NCBI GenBank assembly: GCA_963932145.1
Contig: OZ010580.1
Coordinates: 2,858,634 to 2,922,633 of the forward strand
Source: Acanthosepion lycidas
Lineage: Eukaryota; Mollusca; Cephalopoda; Sepiida; Sepiidae
Length of the DNA stretch: 64,000 bases
Reading direction: 5' to 3'
The translations under genes and the position numbers were made by a program. Of the stretch, positions 54,996-64,000 are shown one piece after another (position 1 is the stretch's first letter; every line of letters begins with the position of its first letter). The notes beneath the pieces are model-generated. The model searched no databases. It was not told the DNA's origin and was given only the letters and a program-made list of their open reading frames with translations.

Positions 54996-55540
54996 GAAAT
55001 ATAGTTTGAAGGTGTGCTACATTTATGGGGTAAATTGCTCAATATCAGAGCACTTTATCACATACGCTTTCCCAAGCAAACGTACACAACTATATCAAGA
55101 AATCAAAAGAAAATGGTTGAATCCTTCACCACAACAATAAAAACAATATTTCTACACCTGAAAGTACTTGACGTAATTTTCAGTTGACAATATGAATACA
55201 ATAGCGTTTTTTAAATTCTTCTAGTTGCTAAGGACATTTTGTTTGTTGTTAATAGTTATTTTGTTTTCAATAAATTCATTTTGTTTTTGCCTTGAGCCAG
55301 TTCACATTGTACAAAACGCGTCGTATAATAAGTTTTCCTATTGTCTTTTACTTTGATACATATTGTCTTCTTCTACACGTTAACTCTGAATTTTTTTCCC
55401 TATATATATATATCACAAACTTTCGACAAAAAATGACAAAGTAAAAAGAAATCTGTGTAATGTGTTGCATCCTTTCGGACTTAAAGTAATGTGTTTATTC
55501 AGGGAGTAACACATGTGTAGGAAAGGTGGGATATAAAGAA
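54491..55540. other. Intronic stretch with (TA)n at 54943-54991
   Basis: 54600-54850 is slightly richer in G+C and unassigned. A short frame after the TA tract (54991-55139) is discussed under rejected items. 55405-55415 is another short TA tract. Confidence 0.35.
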
Positions 55541-55544
55541 TGAC

Positions 55545-58119
55545 TCGCTAGAACCGACAGAGATAGTGGCAGCAACACAAGAGACACGGACTAAGAGTCT
55601 TGACATGACTGTTGGTCCTCGTACCGACGTTACATGCTACGCCTGTAATGGAGCGGACGACGTGGCACGAGACTACTTCAGGCGTCGAAGGTTTGGACCG
55701 CAACGTAAAAGTAGACGGAGGTCGATCCCCAACAGCGCTCCGTAACGCGATGGCAGAATATTTCGTGTCGAAAGGAAAAACGTGAGCTGCAAGTCTGGTT
55801 CAATAACGGTTGGCTGACATCTTATTCCGAGAAGTCCGGACGGGCTAAAGCTTTAATTCCACTGATGGCTGTGGTCCAAGAGAACAATTCGCCCTATCAT
55901 GGACTACCGCGAGCAGAATAAATTCGACACATTCACAGCGAATGCTGACGTTGATTCGCACAAAATTAAGAGAATGGCGGTAGTGGGGCAATAATGTATC
56001 GCTTCCCGATTTAAGAAAGGTTTATCTGCAAGTGTATGTCCACAATCGTTGTGGCCGTTCGAGACTGCACTTATGAGAGGGTGTAGGTACTTCCTTATGC
56101 GACTACATTTTGAGCTGAATATAACATCCCTTATAATGCAATATTGACTCAGGATAAAACATGCCACATCGATATACATCGACGATATTTACGTCAATGA
56201 AAGCCTAATTTCGACGAAACAAGTCCGGAAGCACCTTACCAATTTCGGACTCTCGAGCAAGGACCCTGAGAGACTGAAGGAGGGGGAAAAGTATTCGGTT
56301 TGTACCTCTTTGGCGAGCATGGTGTACATCAGTGAGGACGAGGGAGCAAGATCGTACCAGTTCCGAACACCATTACTCGTAGAAGAGCGTTTTCTGTATG
56401 CAGGAAGTTCACTGGTCACTTTGCAGTATGTGGCTGGTTCAGACCAGCGACTCTGTGTTTCTGAAGCGACGGGCAAATGTGACAACCAAAGTTTGGAATG
56501 ACAGAACCTGCAACGCCCTACTAAAACGCAGGCTCACCGAAACGGTTACCAGAGTACATCAGGAGGAGCGTACGAGAGGGAAATGGTCCGTGAGTGGTCA
56601 GGAAAGGTGTGACAATGCAAGCTCCCTGGATACCGGAGTAGTGTTGTAAGTTGGAGAGATCATCGAAAATGCGTGTTGATTGCATCCGTATAGAGACTCG
56701 CAGCATATACATCTTGCTGAGCTGGACGCGCTGTTGGGAGGTGTTAATCTGATTCCAGTAGAAAGTAACAGTGCTGCACCTGCTAACCGATTCATCATTT
56801 GTGCACCGGTGAATCTTTGACACTCTGATCGGGAAGACGAAAGTGCGTACCAATGCGATCAAAGAGATGCTAATAAGACGTCGGCTCAGCACTCTGAAGG
56901 GGCTTGCCAAAGAATACGGCCTTACCATCGACGTGGCCTTGGTCAATTCTAGTGCAATATGGATCGACGCAATATGGAAGAAAGCAGAACCTACACAGCT
57001 AGCGTGCGCCGCAGCCGTAGATGATTCTACCAAGAAAATAAGTATCCATCAACAAAGTGGACACCCTAGTGCTAATCTCACACTGTATTTTGTGAGGCGG
57101 CACAATCCTACAACATCCGGGGCTGCCGTTAAGAAGGTGGTGGGCCAATGTGAGGCGTGTCAGTCTATAGACCCGGCTCCAGTACAGTGGAAGTCTGGGC
57201 GTCTAGATGTAACAGACACTTGGTGCCGAGTAGGAATGGGAACGACCCACCTTGGTAGCAGACACTACCTGACGCTAATCGATTGTGGACCTACTTGGTT
57301 CTATGTCTTTCGCCCACTGTTTCGTCAGGACTCTACCAGCGTCATCCGGCAGCTGTAGTCCATATTCTTCGAACGAGGATCACCCACTGAGCTACTCGCC
57401 GACAATGATGCGGCCTTCTGCGGCATTTACAAAATTCACAGAAGGCCGGGGCGTCCACCTGCGCTTTCGATGTGCTTACTTCCAAGCGGTGAATGGCATA
57501 CTGGAAATGTTCCATCGCACCTTCAAGAGTATTGCCCCCAGAAATCAGTTTTCTGTGGAGGAGGCGGTGTATCTCTACTATGTACCGGGGAAGGACGATA
57601 CATTAATCTCCACAGTCCCGGAAAATGGAATCTACACCTACCAGGCACGAGTAAAAAAAAGATATAGACGTTGCATCTCCACTAGCATGCGAGGAGAATG
57701 CAACCGAGGAAACTGGAGATGTAGTGTGGGTGAAAGGGTTGTGACTGGACACCACGGTCTACGCCCTGTTCTGGTCAACGGGATTCCGTGCCGTATTAGG
57801 GACCTTCGTTCTATCAAGGCGGTGGGCCATAACGGTGAGTCCTCGGAACGCGAGAGCGCGGTGGAGTGCGAAGACAGCGAGTCACCAGAACCAGGAATCA
57901 TAGCAGAAAGCAAGGATTCCACACAAATGTCCAGTGGCAGGACGGATGGTGATGACCTGCCAGACTCTGATGAAAAGATTTCCCCCATCCGATTCAACTC
58001 AACGGCTAGTCCTCCAGCCTTAGACGCACAAATCTCTTCGGTTCAGCTACAGAGAAACGCAAAATAGAAGAGAACGAAACAAAGGCTGTTACCTGTGGGA
58101 TCAGGAGATCAAAGGGGAG
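55545..58119 (+). mobile_element. LTR-retrotransposon fossil, Gypsy-like: Gag knuckle, RT, RNase H, integrase (broken)
   Basis: Plus strand, in order: a Gag zinc-knuckle-like region with CYACNGADDVARDYFRRRRF (about 55635); reverse-transcriptase blocks (PIMDYREQNKF near 55900, DLRKVYLQVYVH near 56010); an RNase H-like region (about 56600-56830); an integrase zinc finger HPSANLTLYFVRRH..CEACQS (about 57060-57170) and integrase core with LTLIDCGPTWFYVF and ELLADNDAAFCG. A C-terminal region with TGHHGLRPVLVNGIPCRIRD ends near 58065. Order RT-RNase H-integrase is that of Ty3/Gypsy. It has many breaks and no 5' LTR was recognised. Composition is richer in G+C than the host intron. Confidence 0.85.
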
Positions 58120-58460
58120 TGTTGTAACGCAGAGCATGGTTTACCTCGTACGAAGCGTGTTCGAGTTGCCGCAGCTGTAGCAGGAAATCCGGTTCGAGGC
58201 CTACGGGTGCGCGTGCGCAACGGCAGTCATTTTTATGAAATGGACATCACACTTATGCAAATTTATTAACCCCTGCTGCTTATTGTATAAGCGGCTACAT
58301 TGCTTGCTAGCGCAAAGAGGGAACTCTGAAAACGATGCTAGTTGAGAAAGCGGTAAAGCAGCAGAAGACTCTTCACAAAATTCTTCTTTGATAATCGCTA
58401 AAATAGTAACCAAAAGCGCTTGGATATATAAAACATTCGAAGAATTTTTAAATAATTTTG
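58120..58460 (+). mobile_element. Probable 3' LTR of the Gypsy-like fossil
   Basis: A polypurine tract AAAGGGGAG (58111-58119) directly precedes TGTTGTAACGCAGAGCATGG, a normal LTR start. The right end is not certain; a TG..CA end and target duplication were not fixed. Confidence 0.65.
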
Positions 58461-58485
58461 CCCTGAAAAGAAAATATTATAAGAA

Positions 58486-58850
58486 AATATTATCCATGTG
58501 TACTCTGTCCCAAGGTTGGGATCCTATAGGCCATATATATATGTTTTTGTCTGTTTAAATTTTATTCTTTCATTTTGTTGGACCGTCTCTACGTTTCTCT
58601 TTTTGGGTTTACACATGCGTTTAAAATGATTCATTTCGAAACACTTTCCATATCTTTTTTATATGCGGGATATTTTTGTTTTTCTCTTTGATGTTGATAT
58701 CCACAAAAAGTACATATTCTTTTATCTTTTTTCTTTGTCGCGTATATGTCCATTTCCTCTACCAGATCCGTAACTTTTATATTCTATTATATTTTCAAAT
58801 CAATTTTTGTTGACGCACTTTTCTAGAGACAGTTGTAAACGCATTAGTCT
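58486..58850 (-). mobile_element. LTR-retrotransposon fossil fragment flanked by 22-bp direct repeats
   Basis: Close relative of the 51770-52170 part of the minus-strand fossil (CCATGTGTACTCTGTCCCAA; CCACAAAAAGTACATATTCT shared). A perfect 22-bp direct repeat beginning TGAAAAGAAAATATTATAAG bounds it at 58464-58485 and 58851-58872. Broken and old. Confidence 0.8.
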
Positions 58851-58939
58851 TGAAAAGAAAATATTATAAGAACACATGAAAAATTATGTAACAAACTTAA
58901 CAACATCACCTTGTCAGTGCTTTTTAACAAACCAGCATA

Positions 58940-58966
58940 CGCACACACACACACACAGACACACAC

Positions 58967-58997
<31 letters not shown>

Positions 58998-59062
58998 CAC
59001 ACACAGAGACAAGCCGACACACGCACACACGCACACATACCCACACACACACATATATATTG
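58940..59062. repeat. (CA)n/(TA)n compound microsatellite
   Basis: CA, TA and CACG units alternate. Confidence 0.95.
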
Positions 59063-59400
59063 ATGCATGTTTCATTAAATAATATAGACAAGTTTTGTCT
59101 ATATATTTTAAGTAAGTTCCATTCAAATTGTCTGATAAGCTTAATTTTCATGCAACAAAAACAGACTATCATTATTGTTTCGTCCGTGTATTGGTTGATA
59201 TATTGAAAAGTAATTATCATCTTTGATAATGGCTTATGTAAGCTGAAAGCTTAGATTGGATTTAAACATGTATCAATATGGTGATTTCCTTTCGTCTTTC
59301 AATGATAAGGTTATTAAGCTTATCAGGAATTTACAAAACTTGTCTATATTATTTAATGAAAGATGCATTAACGAAAAATTGCTACCTAAATATACACTAT

Positions 59401-59404
<4 letters not shown>

Positions 59405-59447
<43 letters not shown>
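59405..59447. repeat. (TA)n microsatellite
   Basis: TA tract ending in the MITE target site. Confidence 0.95.
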
Positions 59448-59451
<4 letters not shown>

Positions 59452-59548
59452 GTATGTGCAAAAATAATGAAGTAATAATGTCGTTTTTAACGTTAAAAAC
59501 TACGTCAAAAAACGACATTATTACGTCATTATTTTTGCACCAACCTAA
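59448..59548. mobile_element. Mariner-type hairpin MITE (copy 2, 101 bp)
   Basis: Starts TTAGGTATGTGCAAAAATAA and ends with TTTTTGCACCAACCTAA; the inside is a long palindrome around AACGTT. It has TA on both sides. It carries about 20 bp more than the 80-bp copies, with the added ATGAAGTAAT-type sequence present in both arms. Confidence 0.88.
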
Positions 59549-59563
59549 TATATATATATATAC

Positions 59564-59616
<53 letters not shown>
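59549..59616. repeat. (TA)n microsatellite
   Basis: TA tract with one CACA interruption. Confidence 0.95.
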
Positions 59617-59619
<3 letters not shown>

Positions 59620-60204
59620 TCCCCGGGGTTATATTATAATTTAAATTATATTAATGATTAAAATGAATTTATCCCCACTCAAAATGTTCGCCATATTAAT
59701 ATCTATCAAAACCAAACGCAATAAAAGTATTCTTTAGTTTTTCGTTTCGGGTGTGGAATTGTTTTCCATCTTTTAACGTTTTTCTTATTCACCTCCTCCT
59801 CATCTTTTGTAATAATTCTCTTCCTTTTCGTTTCAGAATTTCGCTCCATGTTTCATTCTTGCATTTCAACTTGCTATGTGGTTGGCATTAATTCTTCGTA
59901 TTGGATTGCGGTGGTCTGTTGACTATTGTAATACAAAATCTTTGAGATATCGACACGCAATTCACATTCTAACCTTGCCGAAACTTAGACAAAATCTTTC
60001 ATTTATTTAATATCTTCATTTATCTACTATTTTATGAAAACTTCTGAGAGTTAAATCCACTTTATTTCAATTACATTATCTGAATTCAAAGTTCTATCTC
60101 TCCTTCTAAAATCAAACAGACCGGTTTATTGAAATGTAAGAGTCTTCACATAATATGAAGATTAACCTCTACATATTTGAATAATTCGCGCACACACACT
60201 CACA

Positions 60205-60205
<1 letters not shown>
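59617..60205. other. Intronic stretch, nothing recognised
   Basis: Contains a good-looking acceptor at about 59836 followed by an open frame; see rejected items. Confidence 0.4.
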
Positions 60206-60206
<1 letters not shown>

Positions 60207-60288
<82 letters not shown>

Positions 60289-60290
60289 AA
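60207..60290. repeat. (TA)n then (GA)n microsatellite
   Basis: TA tract passing into GAGAGA. Confidence 0.95.
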
Positions 60291-60364
60291 ATAGAGCAAT
60301 ATTCTTTATTTTAGGATCTTACATCAAAAACATGTTGGAGTCGTGTTTTTTTAAGAATTCTGTA

Positions 60365-60368
<4 letters not shown>

Positions 60369-60439
<71 letters not shown>

Positions 60440-60462
60440 CATTTTTATACTTTGTCCATTTC

Positions 60463-60514
<52 letters not shown>
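60369..60514. repeat. Two (TA)n tracts around a SINE-C tail fragment
   Basis: TA at 60369-60434 and 60468-60514. Between them ACTTTGTCCATTTCATAAT is the last part of SINE-C. Confidence 0.85.
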
Positions 60515-60515
<1 letters not shown>

Positions 60516-60770
60516 CAAAATGTAAAAAAGATTTTGTGTGACCCGATTCGTTCTTTAGTGCTTCATCGGATTGAATTTGTTAACCCTGGGGCAACTACAC
60601 ATGCGCACAAACAAATAATTTAAAATTTAGAATTTCCAGCATCCATAGTCCGTGCGCATGTGTAGTCTCGCCAAGGTTCACAAGGTTAACAAATTCAGTC
60701 CGACGAAGTTGCAATGGACGAAACGCGTTGCACAGAAACTTTTTGTCACTTTGTCATACGTCTTTACCAA
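60515..60770. mobile_element. (TA)n-linked foldback element
   Basis: Two inverted halves: AACTACACATGCGCAC (60592 on) against GTGCGCATGTGTAGT (60652 on), and AATTTGTTAACC against GGTTAACAAATTC. On the minus strand AATCCGATGAAGCACTAAAG, on the plus strand AGTCCGACGAAGTTGCAATG then GGACGAAACGCGTTGC. The order CYGAYGA, stem, GAAAC recalls a hammerhead with U4 replaced by C. Confidence 0.7.
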
Positions 60771-60817
60771 AACATTATTCTTGATATATAAAAATGTTAT
60801 GCACCCACGCGCACACA

Positions 60818-60863
<46 letters not shown>

Positions 60864-60864
<1 letters not shown>

Positions 60865-60939
60865 TAGGTTGGTGCAAAAATAATGTCGTTTTCTCACATA
60901 TGTTACTATGTGAGAAAACGACATTATTTTTGCACCAAC

Positions 60940-60943
<4 letters not shown>
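60864..60943. mobile_element. 80-bp mariner-derived hairpin MITE (copy 3)
   Basis: Same termini and length as 1046-1125, with TA target duplications (60862-60863 and 60944-60945) inside a TA microsatellite. Confidence 0.92.
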
Positions 60944-60974
<31 letters not shown>

Positions 60975-60975
<1 letters not shown>

Positions 60976-61493
60976 TTGATGATTAGTAGTGATAATTACA
61001 GGGAGGAATTTCCCCTTTTAATATTAAAACTTTTTCTTTTTTCTCCTTTCTCTCTCTCCCTTTTTCCTTTTCCATATACGCGTATCTACGTTTTCGTATG
61101 TAGGTACGAGTATATGTACTAATGAATGCATATCTTTGCTCTGTATAACCGCATTGACCACTATTACGTTTACACCTCATGCATAAATTTGATGGTTAAT
61201 TAGTTGCTTGCCTGCGTATGCACACCAGCACACGTGTATACGCCTGCTTATATTTGGCTGTTTCATTTATCCACTCTACAACTATATGTACTACTGCTGA
61301 TGATACAAGACTCTCTTAACGGATTGATTCCTCTCGCTCTCTGGCGTGTTTATTTAAAAATAAATACGCAAAAATTCACCTTCCTCATCACCGAGCGCCA
61401 ATAGCTTCGGATAGAATCTTCGGGTTATGCCAAATCAGCCAGGATTCGATCCCGGCTACTGTGATACAGCGAAACCGTCTGTCTGTGAATGAC

Positions 61494-61497
<4 letters not shown>
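60975..61497. other. Intronic stretch with a B-box relic
   Basis: CAGGATTCGATCCCGGC at 61440-61456 looks like a tRNA-type B box without a clear A box. TA tract at 60946-60974 precedes the stretch. Confidence 0.35.
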
Positions 61498-61537
<40 letters not shown>

Positions 61538-61690
61538 TTGGAATCAAATATAGATCGAATCGGAATCCAACAGAATGATAAAATAAAGAACAAATAAGAA
61601 ATTTTTATCAGTCTAACAAGTTTCTCTTTTATTACAGCTTCATCAGAGACAGAGATACGGAGAAAAAGAAAAGTAAAAATACCAGAATTT
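61498..61690 (-). repeat. (TA)n-linked element with CTGATGAAGC/GAAAC motif
   Basis: TA tract 61498-61533, then on the minus strand TCTCTGATGAAGCTGTAATA and AAAGAGAAACTTGTTAGACT. The order resembles the other (TA)n-linked elements; stem II does not close. Confidence 0.45.
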
Positions 61691-61739
61691 CATCTCTGCA
61701 TCAAATTTTCCGTCTACATTGCCCGGATTGATTAATAGT

Positions 61740-62300
61740 TGGTCCTGTATTTAGTCTTTCCTTTAATGCCTTGTCTAAGATTACTTTTAGTTTTTCTTCT
61801 GAATTTGTTATCGACACTACGTCATCCTGGATGTTCATCTAGTTCTCGTAGGTTCGTCTTGCTGCATTGCTTCAATAAATCTTTGTCAAGTAGCTTAAGA
61901 GGTGCTTTTGTAGAATCGATATAACATATGCCACAGTCTTTTTGCATTTGTTTTACTCTGATAAGATTCTGATCATAAAGGCTATATTTTTTTCATTCCA
62001 GTATCTTCCTCTTTTCTTACCCAATTTCCGATCTAAATCTGTACAGATCTCTGTTCATTAGAACCATAATGAAAAACTAAGTTATGTACTTTGTCCGATG
62101 GAGTTTGTTTGCATTTGTACCTGGCTTCTGTGACGTCACTATGAAAAATATGTTGAGATCTTCCAGTATATCACCAGTGTCGTATATTTCATTGATTATT
62201 TCTATAATTTTATTAATCCTGGAATTGTCTAAGATGGACTTGATCTTTATTTCAATCCCATCTGATCCTGTTGCTTTGTTTGCGTTCATCTTATAAAGTG
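61740..62300 (-). mobile_element. RTE-type LINE, reverse-transcriptase fragment
   Basis: Minus strand: NANKATGSDGIEIKIKSILD, then NKIIEIINEIYDTGDILEDL and QKPGTNANKLHRT, followed by CGICYIDSTKAP. The family has NKATGSDGIPVEM...ITEIINEIYDTGDIPEDL...PKKPGANECELHRTISLM...CFIDYTKAFDKV. This covers fingers to palm of the RT. Stops and shifts are present. Confidence 0.85.
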
Positions 62301-63373
62301 TCGATAACTATTCTGATATAAATAAATGAATAACTTTTTTTGACAGCCGATGGAGAGACACATTTCTTTATGTGTATCATATATTTAAGGGAAAAAAACA
62401 GGTATTCCGAATAATTCTTTCAGAGCGGGAAATTGCAACACGCAATAAATCATCGCTATTGTTGTTATTATTATTACAAATATTATGTTGTACGATTGAA
62501 GGAGACGGACAATACGTAGATATAAAATAATGGAAACAGTTTTGAGGAGATATGAAAGCTTGTTTTGTCTCGATCTGCATATATGCATAAAAACAATGCG
62601 AAGCGAGAGTCAACAGGAGCCATGTCGTTATATCACTTGCAAATCATATCATTCGGTTTTCCCTGGGAAATATCGAAGAAATAGAATATTGAGTATTATT
62701 TCGTAGCTAGTCATTTCTTAAATTGATCACCTCAGGTCGCCTCTTAGGGCAATGTCAAATAAAAGATGTGATATACTGGATCAATTCTTTGATGCAATCT
62801 TATATACGAATGCATAAACCCTCTGCTAAAGTTTTGCAAAAAAACTAAATAACACAAAGCCTCATACAACGCCGCTATTTTTATAACAAATATAAGAATT
62901 CTAGTTATCGTTAAGCCCAGTCTCATTAGGAGATGTATTGATCTGTGGCTATGGTTGGCGAAGGTGATTCAACTGATGAACATTTCGGAAAGCCACTTCT
63001 CCTCTACACGGTTTCATCCGGTATGGAGCGGGAATATTGTTTTAATTTATTAATTTGATTTACAGTGTAGTAATTTCTCAAAGGTTACCAGTGATATTCA
63101 GAAATATCTAGACTGCTCACGTAACCTTGTTTAAGATTCTTTTTATATTCACCCTCTTTTGATATATGAATCAGGCAATCTATCACATACAAATATATAA
63201 GTACATGTCTTAATAAGACTGTTAGCGTAACCTTGTTTAAGAAATACAGCGTGGAATGGGTAAGTTGTCGCTATTTTATATTTTTAGTTTCGCGCATGCG
63301 CGTTGTTTTTGATTTTGTCGACTGCACAGTATAGAAGAGTCAGTTAGGCACCGTCTGTGAGAGAAAAAGCACC
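62301..63373. other. AT-rich intronic stretch, nothing recognised
   Basis: A phrase TAACCTTGTTTAAGA is repeated at 63122 and 63229. 63290-63320 is locally G+C-rich just before the transposase relic. Confidence 0.4.
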
Positions 63374-63935
63374 ATGACGCAACTCACTCCGCTAGAAATT
63401 TAGAAACTGCATGCAGTACTGCTTGGAATTCGTGGCGGAACTCCAATACGAACATTTCACAGTGTGTGGGTGTCAATGTGAAGACAGTGCAAAAACTTCG
63501 AAAAGAATTGGATGAATCTAATGATAATTAAGGTGTGTATGAAGTGATCACTAACGATGGCAACGTTATGCCTCCATTCATTTTCCCACAGCTTCCCTGG
63601 ATCAAAAGGGTGGCTGCTGGAAGACCCTATATCTGGCAACAGGTCTCAGCACCATGCCACATAAGCAGAACAGACAATTTCTACAACCAGATCGACCGTT
63701 ACATCTGGCCACCTAAATCCCCAGACAGCAACCCCTTTGATCATTATGTTTGGGGCGCAGTTGAGCGAGAGAGCAACAAAACTCCTTGTAACACCAAAGA
63801 CGAAGTGAAGGCAAGGATTATGACAGCATTCACCAACTTAAACACGGAGACCGTCCAGAAGAGTTGCAGGAGACTCCGAAGTGTCTACATGCCATGGTTG
63901 AAATCAATGGCGATTTTATTGAATATACTCTTTAG
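63374..63935 (+). pseudogene. Mariner/Tc1-type transposase relic, internally deleted
   Basis: Starts MTQLTPLEI, then KLHAVLLGIRGGTPIRT and a shifted VKTVQKLRKELDES (N-terminal helix-turn-helix). Then NDGNVMPPFIFP and RVAAGRPYIWQQ with SAPCH (around the second aspartate), then WPPKSPDSNPFDHYVWGAVE (third catalytic block), RESNKTPCNTKDEVKARIMT, TAFTNLNTETVQKSCRR, ending with VEINGDFIEYTL and a stop. The complete family is about 345 residues; this copy has about 560 bp, with at least one large internal loss that removes the first catalytic block, and several frame changes. Terminal repeats were not identified; the right end may lie outside the window. Confidence 0.85.
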
Positions 63936-64000
63936 TATTTCAAGTTATATTTGTGTCATTTTGGTAAATGTATCTATTAAAGTGACATGTCAGCGTTATT

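Larger units (their letters stand above)
38394..64000 (+). other. KCNQ intron after the S2 exon, running past the window edge
   Basis: The expected next exon (S3, pattern like DIIxIxASxxVL) was not found on the + strand. The intron therefore appears to exceed 25.6 kb. Long introns of this size are common in cephalopod neuronal genes. The alternative, that the gene is truncated here by rearrangement, cannot be excluded from this window. Confidence 0.7.

Noticed and set aside
54991-55139. Short frame KYSLKVCYIYGVNCSISEHF... recalling a THAP zinc finger
   Set aside because: Cysteine spacing does not fit the THAP C2CH pattern, and the frame is short and begins in a TA microsatellite.
59836-60010. 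Strong acceptor (TTTTCGTTTCAG) followed by an open frame with hydrophobic NFAPCFILAFQLAMWLALIL
   Set aside because: It does not resemble KCNQ S3, and in the phase required by the S2 exon it stops after 28 codons. No donor or family match was found.
1-64000. CRISPR arrays, bacterial operons, riboswitches
   Set aside because: Spliced channel exons, SINEs, LINEs and microsatellites show animal nuclear DNA; the direct repeats found are tandem without unique spacers.

Overview
The window is intronic DNA from a large, AT-rich, repeat-packed animal genome. Two exons identify the host gene. One of 91 bp (17025-17115) and one of 127 bp (38267-38393) encode the end of S1, the S1-S2 loop, S2 and the S2-S3 linker of a KCNQ (Kv7) voltage-gated potassium channel. 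Sequence, exon lengths and phases match the KCNQ family. The protein reads like a molluscan KCNQ. The abundant tRNA-headed SINEs, RTE and Jockey-like LINE fragments, a Penelope-like piece, mariner relics and long (TA)n/(GATA)n tracts suggest a cephalopod, probably Octopus or a relative. That placement is inference. The gene lies on the + strand. The upstream exon is not seen, the intron between the two exons is 21.15 kb, and the next intron runs more than 25.6 kb to the window edge.

Layout. 1-17 kb: intron with RTE LINE pieces, SINE clusters, Jockey-like pieces and a solo LTR. 17-38 kb: KCNQ intron with a 30-bp minisatellite grown inside a repeat (family B), a seven-fold amplified SINE tail inside a LINE, 1.5 kb of pyrimidine-rich DNA and a Penelope-like fragment. 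38.3-39.7 kb: exon, then an internally deleted mariner with long terminal inverted repeats, then a hairpin carrying a well-formed hammerhead ribozyme. 40-64 kb: more LINE and SINE relics, one isolated exon-like open frame (45171-45326), two kinds of LTR-retrotransposon fossil, three mariner hairpin MITEs or relatives in (TA)n tracts, and a decayed mariner/Tc1-type transposase at the right edge.

The most interesting signal is a recurrent composite of one tRNA-headed SINE (called SINE-A here). The SINE lies in one orientation, and a 5'-truncated second body/tail lies head to head against it in the other, so tails point outward. At five loci the whole composite is bounded by 9-15 bp target-site duplications. 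For one (37441-37917) a paralogous empty site lies in the same window (22864-22872). These foldback units therefore went in as single events. The SINE-A body carries a hammerhead-like core (CTGAAGA, GGCCG/CGGCC stem, GAAACG). A Penelope-like fragment sits between SINE-A copies in inverted orientation at 27.8-29.0 kb. A Penelope-type machinery, or paired target-primed reverse transcription from both nicks, is a reasonable but unproven explanation.

Family names SINE-A, B, C, D and E are local labels made by comparing copies within the window. They are not database assignments. Except for the KCNQ exons, most boundaries are approximate by 10-40 bp.
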